A DNA stretch of 64,000 nucleotides, from positions 372,001 to 436,000 of the forward strand of contig NZ_LSBB01000020.1 in the NCBI RefSeq assembly GCF_001584335.1, written 5' to 3'. Position numbers and translations under genes: made by a program. This DNA is from Bacillus atrophaeus (GTDB lineage Bacteria > Bacillota > Bacilli > Bacillales > Bacillaceae). Position 1 is the first letter of the stretch. Each line of letters opens with the position of its first letter. This document shows, one piece after another, positions 18,540-27,363 of the stretch. The notes beneath the pieces are model-generated. The model did no database searches and had not been told where the DNA came from. It was given only the letters and a program-made list of their open reading frames with translations.

Positions 18540-18700
18540 ATTATTGGGTGCTTGCCTTTTATTATAAATGGGCCACGGCTGATATGGTCAAGCAAGCGAT
18601 GCGATACAATGATTGTTCTATTGAGGACTTAGCAGAAGGAGTCAACAAAAAATTAATCACGCCTGACCAATATAAAGAAATCACCGGTAAAGCCATTTAA
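18536..18700 (+). CDS. xkdX: XkdX, 54-residue phage protein
   Basis: 54 residues from ATG 18536, which overlaps the xkdW stop. It begins MNYWVLAFYYKWATADMVKQ and ends with the XkdX-family pattern KLITPDQYKEITGK. Widespread small protein next to fibre genes; role unknown. Just after it, AAAGCC/GGCTTT with a T-rich tail forms a weak hairpin around the stop codon. Confidence 0.88.
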   Translation: MNYWVLAFYYKWATADMVKQAMRYNDCSIEDLAEGVNKKLITPDQYKEITGKAI

Positions 18701-18775
18701 AGGCTTTTTTATTTTGCCTTGAAAGGAGGTGAATGATCGAAAACCGAACGAAACGAATAAAAAAGGAGGGTGAAC

Positions 18776-19624
18776 ATGACGCAATATCGTTACGAATTCC
18801 CCGCTGATCGAACAGGAAAAGCAGGGGCGGTAAAACCGTACAGGGGAGAAAAAACAGATTTTGTAACACCTGTATCAAATCTGTCAGGTGTGGCGGAGCT
18901 TTTGACCAATGCCGCGTTAAAAGCAACTGAAGCGTATAGCCAGTATGGGCAAGATCGTCTGGGTGCGGTCTTGATTTCAAAAATAAAAGGATGGGCGTAT
19001 TCCGATCGCGGCGGCACGCTGTATGTGGAAGAAAGTGATAATAACCATTCCTGGTCCACTACAGCTTCGGCTGACATCGGGCCCGGCGTACTCACAGCAA
19101 CTGAATGGGTATATCTAACCAAAAGATATTACCGTTTCCGTTATGTAAACGGAAACTTACAGCAGTCTGAGTTTGTTTTATATCAATCCGTCGGAGCGGG
19201 GGAAGTGGATGTTCATATTACTGAAGCAGCCCCTTTGCCGATTACGTTTGAAGCCGCTAATACAACTGAAGAGGGGCGGCTGAAGGTAGAGGGAGCTCAA
19301 GTCAGCACCAAAGATTTTGTTTTTCATGAAAACGCTGAGAATGCCGGAGAAGGAGCGGTCCTGACTGTAGGAACGTATAAAAAGCTGCTGGTGGAAATAT
19401 ACGGTACAGCAGAGAAAAGCGAAGTGAGCTTTTGGGGAAGATCCTTTTCAGGAGCCAATCTTCCAATCCGAGGCAAGAAAACAGATGATGGTGAAATGTC
19501 CGGCAGCACATCAGGAAAAGCAGAAGCATGGATTTTCGATATGACAGGTTATAAAGAAATCGTTATGGAAATAGCGGAAATAAGCGGCGGCAGCCTGTCT
19601 GTCAAAGGAACGGCCGTTTCCTGA
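18776..19624 (+). CDS. xepA: XepA, PBSX exported/lysis-associated protein
   Basis: 282 residues from ATG 18776, 6 bases after AAAAGGAGG. Two beta-sandwich halves joined by a linker: one contains GWAYSDRGGTLYVEESDNNH, the other TVGTYKKLLVEIYGTAEKSE. Matches XepA, a PBSX protein found in culture fluid and placed before the lysis genes. No signal peptide, so release is by lysis. A 24-codon frame at 18733-18807, also with a strong ribosome binding site, overlaps its start. Confidence 0.85.
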   Translation: MTQYRYEFPADRTGKAGAVKPYRGEKTDFVTPVSNLSGVAELLTNAALKATEAYSQYGQDRLGAVLISKIKGWAYSDRGGTLYVEESDNNHSWSTTASADIGPGVLTATEWVYLTKRYYRFRYVNGNLQQSEFVLYQSVGAGEVDVHITEAAPLPITFEAANTTEEGRLKVEGAQVSTKDFVFHENAENAGEGAVLTVGTYKKLLVEIYGTAEKSEVSFWGRSFSGANLPIRGKKTDDGEMSGSTSGKAEAWIFDMTGYKEIVMEIAEISGGSLSVKGTAVS

Positions 19625-19697
19625 CATTACAACTGCCCTTAGGTTACGGCCGGCCCTCAGAGAGGAGGTGCAATCGAGTGTAAAGGAGGCATAAAAA

Positions 19698-19976
19698 ATG
19701 TTAAATGAAGACGCGTCTTTTGATATAAACGCGTTTCAAAAAGAATGTACGGACATAAAGAGCGATCATAGGGCGCTGGAGCAGAGAGTATCCGCATTGG
19801 AACGATCATCTGACCGCCAAGATCAGCAGATTATGACCCTGAATGAAAAACTGAATAAAATTGAAGAAAACACCACTTGGATTAAGCGCACCATCACAGG
19901 GGCAATCGTTACCGCGATCTGCACCGGCATCATCGGAGGCGCCATCGGGATTATGTATAATTTGCTGCAAAAATAA
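19698..19976 (+). CDS. xhlA: XhlA, membrane-associated holin partner
   Basis: 92 residues: N-terminal coiled coil (HRALEQRVSALERSSDRQDQ), then one C-terminal membrane span (TITGAIVTAICTGIIGGAIG). Matches XhlA/haemolysin XhlA family, which with XhlB permeabilises the membrane so that XlyA reaches the wall. ATG after AAAGGAGG. Confidence 0.93.
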   Translation: MLNEDASFDINAFQKECTDIKSDHRALEQRVSALERSSDRQDQQIMTLNEKLNKIEENTTWIKRTITGAIVTAICTGIIGGAIGIMYNLLQK

Positions 19977-19988
19977 GGAGGAGCCACA

Positions 19989-20252
19989 TTGAAAACATAT
20001 GATAAAGGCACGGTCATCAGGACGGTGCTTCTTTTGCTTGCCTTAGTAAACCAAACGTTGCTGATGTTTGGCAAATCGCCTTTAGACATCAGCGAGGAAC
20101 AAGTGAATCAGCTGGCAGACACGTTTTATGCAGCGGGGTCTGTCTTGTTTACGGTTGTCACAACACTTGCCGCTTGGTTTAAAAACAATTATGTAACAGA
20201 AAAAGGAAAGCGGCAGCAATCTTTATTAAAACAAAACAATTTAACAAAATAA
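19989..20252 (+). CDS. xhlB: XhlB, holin
   Basis: 87 residues, TTG start 7 bases after AAGGAGG that overlaps the xhlA stop. Two membrane spans ([17 protein letters not shown] and [19 protein letters not shown]) and a short basic tail ([12 protein letters not shown]): SPP1/XhlB-type holin. Acts with XhlA in host lysis. Confidence 0.93.
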   Translation: MKTYDKGTVIRTVLLLLALVNQTLLMFGKSPLDISEEQVNQLADTFYAAGSVLFTVVTTLAAWFKNNYVTEKGKRQQSLLKQNNLTK

Positions 20253-20264
20253 GGAGAGATTCAA

Positions 20265-21158
20265 ATGGTTAACATTATCCAAGATTTTATTCCCGTAGGT
20301 GCCAATAATCGTCCGGGTTATGCAATGACGCCGATTTATATTACAGTTCACAATACGGCAAACACGTCCGTCGGAGCCAATGCCGAAATGCACGCCCGTT
20401 ATGTGAAAAATCCAGATACACCGACAAGCTGGCATTTTACGGTTGATGATAAGGAAATTTATCAGCATTTGCCGCTGAATGAAAACGGCTGGCATGCCGG
20501 AGACGGCAACGGAAGCGGAAACCGCCAATCTATTGGAATTGAAATTTGCGAAAATGCTGATGGGAATTTTCAACTGGCGACCGCAAACGCCCAATGGCTG
20601 ATCAAAACATTAATGGCATCGCACAGCATTACGCTTGCAAATGTCGTGCCGCACAAGCATTGGTCCGGCAAAGAATGCCCGAGAAAGCTATTGGATACAT
20701 GGGAACAATTTAAAGCGGGAATCGGCGGCGGAGGCGTTCAAACGTATACTGTCCAAAAAGGCGACACACTCTCAGCGATCGCAAGAAAATTTGGTGTAAG
20801 TGTGGCAGATTTACAGGAGTGGAACAATATTAAGGACCCAAACCTGATTCAAGTCGGACAAGTGCTGATCGTCAGTGCCCCTGCACAAGCTGTAGAGCCG
20901 GTAGCATATCCGCTTCCTGACGGCATTTTGCAGCTGACAACTCCTTATACATCGGGGGAAAAAGTGTACCAGGTTCAAAATGCGCTCGCAGCACTTTATT
21001 TTTACCCTGATAAAGGGGCAGTAAACAATGGGATAGATGGCATTTACGGACCAAAAACGGCAAACGCGGTATCTCGTTTTCAATCTGTTAACGGGTTGAC
21101 GGTTGACGGCATTTACGGACCGGCCACAAAAGCGAAAATCGCTGCCCAGTTATCCTAA
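20265..21158 (+). CDS. xlyA: XlyA, N-acetylmuramoyl-L-alanine amidase (endolysin)
   Basis: 297 residues, the usual XlyA length. Amidase_2 domain (~15-150) with zinc ligands in [11 protein letters not shown] and [16 protein letters not shown]; one LysM ([20 protein letters not shown], ~160-203); and a C-terminal peptidoglycan-binding domain with two DGIYGPxT motifs (~225-297). Last gene of the lysis cassette xhlA-xhlB-xlyA, followed by two hairpin terminators. Confidence 0.95.
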   Translation: MVNIIQDFIPVGANNRPGYAMTPIYITVHNTANTSVGANAEMHARYVKNPDTPTSWHFTVDDKEIYQHLPLNENGWHAGDGNGSGNRQSIGIEICENADGNFQLATANAQWLIKTLMASHSITLANVVPHKHWSGKECPRKLLDTWEQFKAGIGGGGVQTYTVQKGDTLSAIARKFGVSVADLQEWNNIKDPNLIQVGQVLIVSAPAQAVEPVAYPLPDGILQLTTPYTSGEKVYQVQNALAALYFYPDKGAVNNGIDGIYGPKTANAVSRFQSVNGLTVDGIYGPATKAKIAAQLS

Positions 21159-21167
21159 CCACAAATA

Positions 21168-21200
21168 GAGTCCGAAACGCATATGGTTTCGGACTTCTTC
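21168..21200 (+). terminator. Terminator of the PBSX late operon
   Basis: GTCCGAAAC/GTTTCGGAC stem around a CATATG-containing loop with a T-rich tail, 10 bases after the xlyA stop. Confidence 0.85.
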
Positions 21201-21207
21201 AGCAAAA

Positions 21208-21242
21208 TAGAAATCCCGGATCACCCCGGGATTTTATTTTTT
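21208..21242. terminator. Second, bidirectional hairpin after xlyA
   Basis: AAATCCCGG/CCGGGATTT stem followed by TTATTTTTT on the + strand; on the - strand it lies at the end of the small reverse gene 21234-21356. Confidence 0.75.
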
Positions 21243-21356
21243 CTTCTTCAATCTCTTTAGGATTCCGATACTCCGCTCCTTCATTTTAAGCGAATATCCC
21301 GACAGTCCGAACTTTCCATAATCTATGAATTTCACACGCCGTACAATTTTTTTCAC
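21234..21356 (-). CDS. spoIISC: Candidate SpoIISC (third gene of the SpoIIS module)
   Basis: A 40-residue reverse frame: GTG at 21356 preceded by AAGGTGAT, stop at 21234. The product begins VKKIVRRVKFIDYGKFGLSG and ends with a Lys-rich helix. It lies ~97 bases downstream of spoIISB in the same direction, where B. subtilis is reported to carry a third small antitoxin gene, spoIISC. Both it and SpoIISB are small and strongly basic, with KER/KEN and poly-Lys ends. Identification is by position and size; I cannot align it to the known protein. Confidence 0.5.
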   Translation of the reverse strand: MKKIVRRVKFIDYGKFGLSGYSLKMKERSIGILKRLKKKK

Positions 21357-21453
21357 ATCATCACCTTGACTATCCTCTGATTGCTCCTATTATATGTCAC
21401 AGACGGAGAAAAGGAATGAGGACAAGAGCCGTTTCCCTTGTCCTTTAGTGTGA

Positions 21454-21624
21454 TCATGCTTTTTTTCTTTTATACTCGTCAATCAGCCGCTCATTTTCTT
21501 TGAAAATTCTTGCCGTGTGGGGGCTGACCTGATAGCTTGCGACGCTGGTGGTTGATCTCTTTTTTAATATCTTAAACGGTTTAGCCGCGCGGGTCGAATG
21601 ATCGTTTTGAAAAGCACGTTCCAT
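21454..21624 (-). CDS. spoIISB: SpoIISB antitoxin
   Basis: 56 residues. The sequence contains AAKPFKILKKRSTTSVASYQ and ARIFKENERLIDEYKRKKA, essentially the B. subtilis SpoIISB sequence. It wraps around and neutralises the cytosolic part of SpoIISA. Start overlaps the spoIISA stop by one base (TAATG), so translation is coupled. This gene is too short for routine ORF cut-offs. Confidence 0.95.
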   Translation of the reverse strand: MERAFQNDHSTRAAKPFKILKKRSTTSVASYQVSPHTARIFKENERLIDEYKRKKA

Positions 21625-22370
21625 TATCCGTCACCTTCCTCCTCAATTGGCAGCACCAAATCGTAAATGCTAGTTAATGATGTGAAAAGCAAATAATCAA
21701 ATTCTGTTACAATGCTGTCTGACGCAAGCTTTATGACGTAGCTGCGTGTCTGGACTGTAAAAGGGATGAGTGCCAGCTTCCCGTGCTGATCATAGTATAC
21801 ATCTTTTCGATCCAGCCGGCTCTGCACCTCAAATGCATCATCCATATGCTCGGTTAAGCGGTCTTTTTCAAGCTGTGTCGAATATTCACACAGCGAAGCC
21901 GTTAAGTTCATTTTGTCGGCATAGGTTTTGAGCAGCTTGTCGATGCCCTCGGCGTATGCTTCTATACTTCCATAATAAACATGGATCGGTTCATTTTTCA
22001 ATAGGTATTGGTACGTTTTTAATTTATCAAGATAAACGTGGAGCATTTCATTGTTTTCTTCAAGGATTTCCCGTGTGTCGGTTTCTAATTCATTGCCGGC
22101 AAGTTTCTTTACGTAAGCGCTCAAAAAGATAAAGGCGTCAATCAAAGCAAAGCTGACAGCGACAATCAAATAATTCGTCCATTCCCTGAAAAGGGAAGAG
22201 GGGTCATACGTCCAGTATACCATGGCACCGATGACAAAGATCAAATACCACGTTTTCCGGATCGCAAACATTTTTTCTTTCACCTTTGCTTCAAACCGCC
22301 ACACCGCATATACGTATAGGCCTAATGCGGCCATTATGCACCAAACCATAATCTGAAAGAATAAAAGCAT
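21624..22370 (-). CDS. spoIISA: SpoIISA membrane toxin
   Basis: 248 residues: three membrane spans in the first ~95 residues (FFQIMVWCIMAALGLYVYAV; WYLIFVIGAMVYWTYD; YLIVAVSFALIDAFIFLSAY) and a cytosolic GAF-like domain (~100-248). It kills by damaging the membrane during sporulation or growth unless bound by SpoIISB. Located directly beside the PBSX element, as in B. subtilis. Confidence 0.95.
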   Translation of the reverse strand: MLLFFQIMVWCIMAALGLYVYAVWRFEAKVKEKMFAIRKTWYLIFVIGAMVYWTYDPSSLFREWTNYLIVAVSFALIDAFIFLSAYVKKLAGNELETDTREILEENNEMLHVYLDKLKTYQYLLKNEPIHVYYGSIEAYAEGIDKLLKTYADKMNLTASLCEYSTQLEKDRLTEHMDDAFEVQSRLDRKDVYYDQHGKLALIPFTVQTRSYVIKLASDSIVTEFDYLLFTSLTSIYDLVLPIEEEGDG

Positions 22371-22442
22371 GCGTATCCCTCACATCCGAATAAGTTCTGC
22401 CTATATTCATTCTATGGATATGTCTGGTTTTCCTGTCACATG

Positions 22443-22475
22443 AAAAAAACCGCCCCTCAGAGAGGAAACGGTTTT
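22443..22475 (-). terminator. Terminator of pit
   Basis: AAAACCGTTTCCTC/GAGGGGCGGTTTT stem (minus strand) followed by a T run, just after the pit stop codon. Confidence 0.85.
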
Positions 22476-22478
22476 GCA

Positions 22479-23477
22479 TTAGAATATCATATTTAAAATA
22501 AAGTAGGCGATGGCGCCGAGTGTACCGGAAATCGGCAGCGTAATGACCCAAGTAATCAGCATGCGTTTTGCAGTGCCCCAGTTCACGCCTTTCACACGGT
22601 GAGACGCGCCGACACCAAGTATGGAAGAAGAAATAACGTGTGTCGTGCTGACAGGCAAGTGAATAAATGTTGCTCCGAAAATAATGGCTGCACCTGTTAA
22701 ATCAGCAGAAACACCGTTGACCGGACGAATCTTCATAATTTTGCCGCCGACGGTTTTAATGATTTTCCAGCCGCCGATGGAAGTACCGAGACCCATCGCG
22801 GTCGCACACGCAAATTGCACCCAATGCGGGATGTCATCTGTAGTATGTAAATTTCCGGCGATAAGGGCCATCGTAATGATACCCATCGCTTTTTGGGCGT
22901 CATTCGTTCCATGTGTGTATGACTGGACAGCGGCCGTTAAAATCTGCACTCTGCGAAAGCGTTTGTTTGTTTTCGCCAAATTGCTGTCTTTAAAGATCAG
23001 CTTTACAATGCTGTAGACAATAAAACCTAAAACAAAGGCGATGATCGGGGAAAGGATCAAAGCTTCGATAATTTTGACAAACCCTTTATAGTTAAGCGAA
23101 CTGAATCCTGAAGAAGCAATCGCCGCCCCGGCAATCGCGCCGATAATCGCGTGAGATGAGCTGCTCGGAATGCCGTAATACCAAGTGAGAAGATTCCAAG
23201 TAATCGCCGCACTCAAGGCAGCCAAAATGACAACCGAACCGTTTTCAAGTGTGAACGGGTCCACGATGTCTTTCGTAATCGTTTTCGCAACGCCTGTGAA
23301 AGTCATCGCGCCCACAAAGTTCATAATCGCGGCCATAATGATGGCGTGACGCGGTTTTAGCGCTTTAGTGGAAACGGAGGTTGCAATTGCGTTCGCTGTA
23401 TCGTGAAAGCCATTAATGAAATCAAACGCCAAAGCGAAAATGACAATTAATATCGTTAAAATAAATAGAATATCCAT
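22479..23477 (-). CDS. pit: Pit-family low-affinity phosphate transporter
   Basis: 332 residues, about ten membrane spans in two PiT-type halves, each with the signature: FDFINGFHDTANAIATSVST near the N-terminus and YTHGTNDAQKAMGIITMALI in the second half. Imports metal-phosphate with protons. It lies 12 bases after ykaA, whose PhoU-like product is the usual partner of Pit transporters. Ribosome site GAGGGG. Confidence 0.93.
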   Translation of the reverse strand: MDILFILTILIVIFALAFDFINGFHDTANAIATSVSTKALKPRHAIIMAAIMNFVGAMTFTGVAKTITKDIVDPFTLENGSVVILAALSAAITWNLLTWYYGIPSSSSHAIIGAIAGAAIASSGFSSLNYKGFVKIIEALILSPIIAFVLGFIVYSIVKLIFKDSNLAKTNKRFRRVQILTAAVQSYTHGTNDAQKAMGIITMALIAGNLHTTDDIPHWVQFACATAMGLGTSIGGWKIIKTVGGKIMKIRPVNGVSADLTGAAIIFGATFIHLPVSTTHVISSSILGVGASHRVKGVNWGTAKRMLITWVITLPISGTLGAIAYFILNMIF

Positions 23478-23489
23478 TATTACCCCTCG

Positions 23490-24107
23490 TTACGCGTTTT
23501 TCATAATGATGGTTTCAAGATTATTGGCAACGCTTTGGCAGGAGTCTGCAATTTCCTCAAGCGTTTCATAAATTTCACGGTATTGGATTACCTTAATCGG
23601 ATCTTTTTCCGTACCGAAAAGATTTTTTAATGATTTCCGGTGCAGATTGTCACAGCTGTGTTCGTATTCTTTAATTTTAATGGCGTGCGGCTGGATATCT
23701 TTTAACCGGTTGTCTGCTAGCAGTTCAATCGTAATTAAAATTTCTTTTGCGCATTCTCTGATATATCCGCTGAATTTATCAATATGCTCATCAGAAGAGG
23801 TGATTGAGAAAATTTCCATCATCGCGGAGAAATGCTCGATTCCGTCCAATACATCATCTAGGCTGTTTGTCAGCTGAAGGATGTCTTCACGTTCAATAGG
23901 GGTAATAAAAGCCTTATTCAGCTCTTTAATCATGATATGGACATGATTATCTCCCTTTGTTTCATATTCCTTTAACGTGTCCGCAAACTCTTTAAGCGTC
24001 GTTTGGTTTGTGACTTTGAAATTAACAAAATATTCTGCAGTTTCGTCTATATTTTTTGCGATTTCTGTCAAAAGGAGTGAAAACTTATCTTTTTTTCTTC
24101 TTATCAT
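23490..24107 (-). CDS. ykaA: YkaA, PhoU-like (DUF47) partner of Pit
   Basis: Start taken at ATG 24107 (MIRRKKDKF), which has GGAGGG upstream; the frame stays open further 5' without a ribosome site. 205 residues, all helical, with the DUF47/PhoU features ETKGDNHVHIMIKELNKAFI and IEREDILQLTNSLDDVLDGI. Probably controls Pit activity. First gene of the ykaA-pit operon. Confidence 0.92.
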   Translation of the reverse strand: MIRRKKDKFSLLLTEIAKNIDETAEYFVNFKVTNQTTLKEFADTLKEYETKGDNHVHIMIKELNKAFITPIEREDILQLTNSLDDVLDGIEHFSAMMEIFSITSSDEHIDKFSGYIRECAKEILITIELLADNRLKDIQPHAIKIKEYEHSCDNLHRKSLKNLFGTEKDPIKVIQYREIYETLEEIADSCQSVANNLETIIMKNA

Positions 24108-24356
24108 GTAAAACCCTCCATTGTTTGAATGAGACAATGCACACATCAAATTATTATATAGCCTTTTGTCGAAAAAAAACAGGAAAAGTCGAAAAAAAAC
24201 GGGACTTGATTTTTTTGAAAAAACATGTCATACAACGTCCTGCTTATTTTGACCTGATTCAGCAAAAAAACGGCATATTTCAAAATCTTTTATCTTTAAC
24301 GTAAAAAGTATAACAAAAGAAATGTTTTTCATGTCAAGATTTGTTTCTGATTACAG

Positions 24357-24394
24357 CAAAAAAAAAACGGCTCCGTATGAAGGAGCCGTTTCTT
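24357..24394 (-). terminator. Terminator of steT
   Basis: AACGGCTCC/GGAGCCGTT perfect stem; on the minus strand it is followed by TTTTTTTTT. It lies immediately after the steT stop. The rest of 24108-24396 is AT-rich leader for ykaA with nothing else recognisable. Confidence 0.9.
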
Positions 24395-24396
24395 AG

Positions 24397-25713
24397 TCAG
24401 CTTGTTTTGCGTTTTTTTCTCCAGAAATAAATAGGCAGCCCGGCCAGACCGATGAGTATGGATAAGCCGCAGCTTAGTGTGTCCGTCATAATGGTGCTCC
24501 CCAAAACGAAGAGCGAACCTATTATGGCAAGAATCGGTACAATCGGATAAAGCGGCACGCTGTAGGCGCGCTCTTTGCCTTTATTTCGTTTTCGAAGTAA
24601 AAACACGGCGAAAAATGCCATGACATAAAAAATATAAATCATGAAAATCGAGATTTCAGAAAGCTTATCAGGATTACTAAGGAACATCAGGATAACCGTC
24701 AGGGCAATCTGAAAGGAAACCGCTATCCATGGCGTGCGGAATGTCGGGTGAACACGTGACAGCTGCTCTGAAAAAGGAAGCTGTTTCCGTTCCGCCATGG
24801 CAAATGAGATCCGCGGGAAGGATAGAATCTTTCCGTTTAAGCAGCCAAAAATACTTACGATAATTCCTATGCTGATCAACTTTCCGCCAATTGGGCCAAA
24901 CAGCATGGTTGCCGCGGTACTTGTCGCGTTTTCACCGAGTCTGACGATATCGTTGGCGGAGAGCATATGAAGCAGGGCGAAGTTAATGAAGAGGTAAATC
25001 GCCGTCACAATCAAAAGCCCGCCTGTCATCGCCCGGGGCAGCAGTTTTTCAGGGTTTTTCATTTCACCGCCGAGAGCGGCAAGCAAGATCCAGCCGTCAT
25101 ACGCAAATAATGTCGCCAAAATGGCAGCACCGAAATTCATATCGGCAATGCTTTCGTTGACTGTGCTGAAAATATGCTGATCGCCTTTCCAAAGCCCAAA
25201 TACGATAATGAAAATAATCGGGATCAGCTTTCCGATCGTAGTAAGTGCTTGGACAAAGCCGCCGTATTTGGTTCCCAAAATATTAACGACACATAGGAAG
25301 ACAACCGCAGCCATTCCCGCGATCTTTGACCAGCCGCCGTCCCATCCGAAGAGGTTTGTCAGTAATGAACCGAAATAAAGTCCCAATGCGCCGATAATCG
25401 CAGGCCCGTAAATGATGATTTGCACCCAGCCGCATAAAAAACCCCAAAACTCTCCGTATACTTCCTCAAGATATGTATACAGCCCGCCTGTTTTCGGAAT
25501 TTGTGTGCCGATTTCCGCTACAGTCAGCCCGCCGGCCAGTGTCAGAATGCCTCCTAAGAGCCAAGCCAGCAGCGCGGTCTGGGAACTGCCGGAATAGGCC
25601 ATCACAGCGCCGGGTTTCATGAACACGCCAGAACCGATAATTGTGCCGATAACAAGAGAAAGAGCAAATGAAAGACCTATCTCTTTTTTTAATCCGTTTT
25701 CTTCAGTATTCAT
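24397..25713 (-). CDS. steT: SteT, serine/threonine exchanger (LAT family)
   Basis: 438 residues, twelve membrane spans. The APC-superfamily substrate site VIGTIIGSGVFMKPGAVM is in span 1; FAYDGWILLAALGGEMKNPE in span 6 is typical of LAT exchangers. B. subtilis SteT (YkbA) exchanges L-Ser and L-Thr. Ribosome site AGGAGG 8 bases upstream. Single gene with its own terminator. Two CodY-like sequences lie upstream (see findings). Confidence 0.92.
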   Translation of the reverse strand: MNTEENGLKKEIGLSFALSLVIGTIIGSGVFMKPGAVMAYSGSSQTALLAWLLGGILTLAGGLTVAEIGTQIPKTGGLYTYLEEVYGEFWGFLCGWVQIIIYGPAIIGALGLYFGSLLTNLFGWDGGWSKIAGMAAVVFLCVVNILGTKYGGFVQALTTIGKLIPIIFIIVFGLWKGDQHIFSTVNESIADMNFGAAILATLFAYDGWILLAALGGEMKNPEKLLPRAMTGGLLIVTAIYLFINFALLHMLSANDIVRLGENATSTAATMLFGPIGGKLISIGIIVSIFGCLNGKILSFPRISFAMAERKQLPFSEQLSRVHPTFRTPWIAVSFQIALTVILMFLSNPDKLSEISIFMIYIFYVMAFFAVFLLRKRNKGKERAYSVPLYPIVPILAIIGSLFVLGSTIMTDTLSCGLSILIGLAGLPIYFWRKKRKTS

Positions 25714-26089
25714 TTTATTTCCTCCTAAGATGTTCAGTCTTCAGATGAAGAATCTATTTTTCATATTGTAAACCCTATTTCAGAAAACTGGAGTTAAATA
25801 AATTTTCTGACTTTAGATATTTGGTTGTTATTTTATATTAAATTCATAAAAACGCATAACTTTTAACTTTAAAAAACGAACATTAAATTTAATTTTAGCG
25901 ATTATAGTACGCCTTTTATTTGCTCATATACGGCGGACGGGCATTTGATATGGCAGGTTATTTGTTTAAAGTGTACATTTGTTTTTTTAAAAGAGAATAT
26001 CAGGGGACACGCTTTAAGCGGATTAGTTGACATTTACTTTCGAATAAAATACGTTGTAAGTAGAAAACTACTAAATAATTTATACAGTT

Positions 26090-26109
26090 ATATCTCGAAT
26101 TCGAGATAT
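26090..26109. promoter_or_regulatory. MhqR-type operator palindrome before mhqA
   Basis: ATATCTCGAATTCGAGATAT is a perfect 20-base palindrome 23 bases before the mhqA start. It fits the inverted repeat bound by the MarR-family quinone sensor MhqR. Otherwise the 25714-26132 gap holds only AT-rich promoter sequence for steT and mhqA. Confidence 0.85.
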
Positions 26110-26132
26110 TATCTGAAATTGGAGGAAAATAT

Positions 26133-27083
26133 ATGAAAGTCAACGGTATCCATCACGTGTCCGCCTTAACGGCCGACGCTCAGAAAAATTTAGATTTCTA
26201 TAGTAAGGTCATAGGGCTGAAGCTGGTCAAAAAATCTGTCAATCAAGATGATCCGACGATGTATCACTTATTTTACGGAGATCAGGCCGCTAATCCGGGA
26301 ACGGAGCTGACGTTTTTTGAAATCCCGCGCATCGCGCCTTTCCATGCAGGCACAAACAGCATTTCTTCTATAGGCTTGCGTGTCCCGGGAACAGAAGCCT
26401 TGCATTATTGGAAGAAGCGCTTTGAAGAGCATCAGGTCGCGCATAGCGATATCACAAAAATAGCAGGGCGGGACACACTTGCTTTCCAAGACCATGAAGG
26501 ACAGCGGCTTGTGCTGACTGCCGACGAAAAGGGCAAGGACTATGGCACGCCGGTCGAGCAAAGCGGCATTCCGGCTGAGTATTCCTTCCGCGGTCTTGGG
26601 CCGATTGAGCTGACAGTGCCATATGCGGAACCAACCTTACATGTGCTGACACAGATTCTCGGTTTTACTGAAATCGGACAAGAAACACGTGACGGCCAAG
26701 GATCGGCTGTTATTTTGGAATCCGGGGAAGGCGGCGCAGCGACCGAGGTGCATCTTATTGAAAGAAGTGATCTTCCGCGTGAACGGTCAGGAAAAGGAAG
26801 CGTCCATCATGTTGCATTTCGCGTGAAAGATGAAGAGGAGCTTGCTGTCTGGCACCGCATCATCAGCCGTGAAGGCTTTAGCAACTCTGGAATTGTCGAG
26901 CGCTATTATTTCAAGGCGCTGTATTTCAGGGAGCCAAACGGAATTCTTTTTGAATTATCAACGGATGGCCCGGGCTTTATGGTCGATGAAGATATTCACG
27001 AGCTGGGCCAGACCATTGCGCTTCCGCCTTACCTTGAGCATCGCCGCAGTGACATTGAAGCGCGGCTGAAGCCCATTAAGTAG
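26133..27083 (+). CDS. mhqA: MhqA, hydroquinone-type ring-cleaving dioxygenase
   Basis: 316 residues, two VOC modules. Metal-ligand motifs are visible: GIHHVSALTADAQKNLDFYS (module 1), GSVHHVAFRVKDEEEL and GILFELSTDGPGFMVDED (module 2). YkcA/MhqA belongs to the group induced by methylhydroquinone and catechol and regulated by MhqR; the operator upstream supports this. ATG after GGAGG. Cytosolic, single gene. Confidence 0.93.
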   Translation: MKVNGIHHVSALTADAQKNLDFYSKVIGLKLVKKSVNQDDPTMYHLFYGDQAANPGTELTFFEIPRIAPFHAGTNSISSIGLRVPGTEALHYWKKRFEEHQVAHSDITKIAGRDTLAFQDHEGQRLVLTADEKGKDYGTPVEQSGIPAEYSFRGLGPIELTVPYAEPTLHVLTQILGFTEIGQETRDGQGSAVILESGEGGAATEVHLIERSDLPRERSGKGSVHHVAFRVKDEEELAVWHRIISREGFSNSGIVERYYFKALYFREPNGILFELSTDGPGFMVDEDIHELGQTIALPPYLEHRRSDIEARLKPIK

Positions 27084-27112
27084 TGCGAACGCCCATTTAA
27101 GGATGATAGAAG

Positions 27113-27153
27113 AAGGAAACGCCTTTCTGTGAATCGGAAGGCGTTTTTTTGTG
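27113..27153 (+). terminator. Terminator of mhqA
   Basis: AAACGCCTT/AAGGCGTTT stem with loop containing TGTGAATC and a TTTTTTT tail. Confidence 0.9.
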
Positions 27154-27363
27154 CGCAGAAATCCAGGCAGTTGATGTAAACGAATTCATTTCGGAGGACA
27201 TGCCTTCATAGGTACAAACATTCACCGGAAAAGAGGATAAGCTTCTGGTGAATCTTTTTCACTAATTGCGGATGGCAAAATAATTGTCTTTTTTTATTAA
27301 TAATTTTTTCACATTTGCTTGTTACACTTATTCACAGTTAGACGAAAAGGAGTGAAGAAACAC

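Noticed and set aside
25945..26136. 63-codon frame upstream of mhqA
   Set aside because: Runs through the promoter and operator of mhqA, has no ribosome site, and is AT-biased chance coding.
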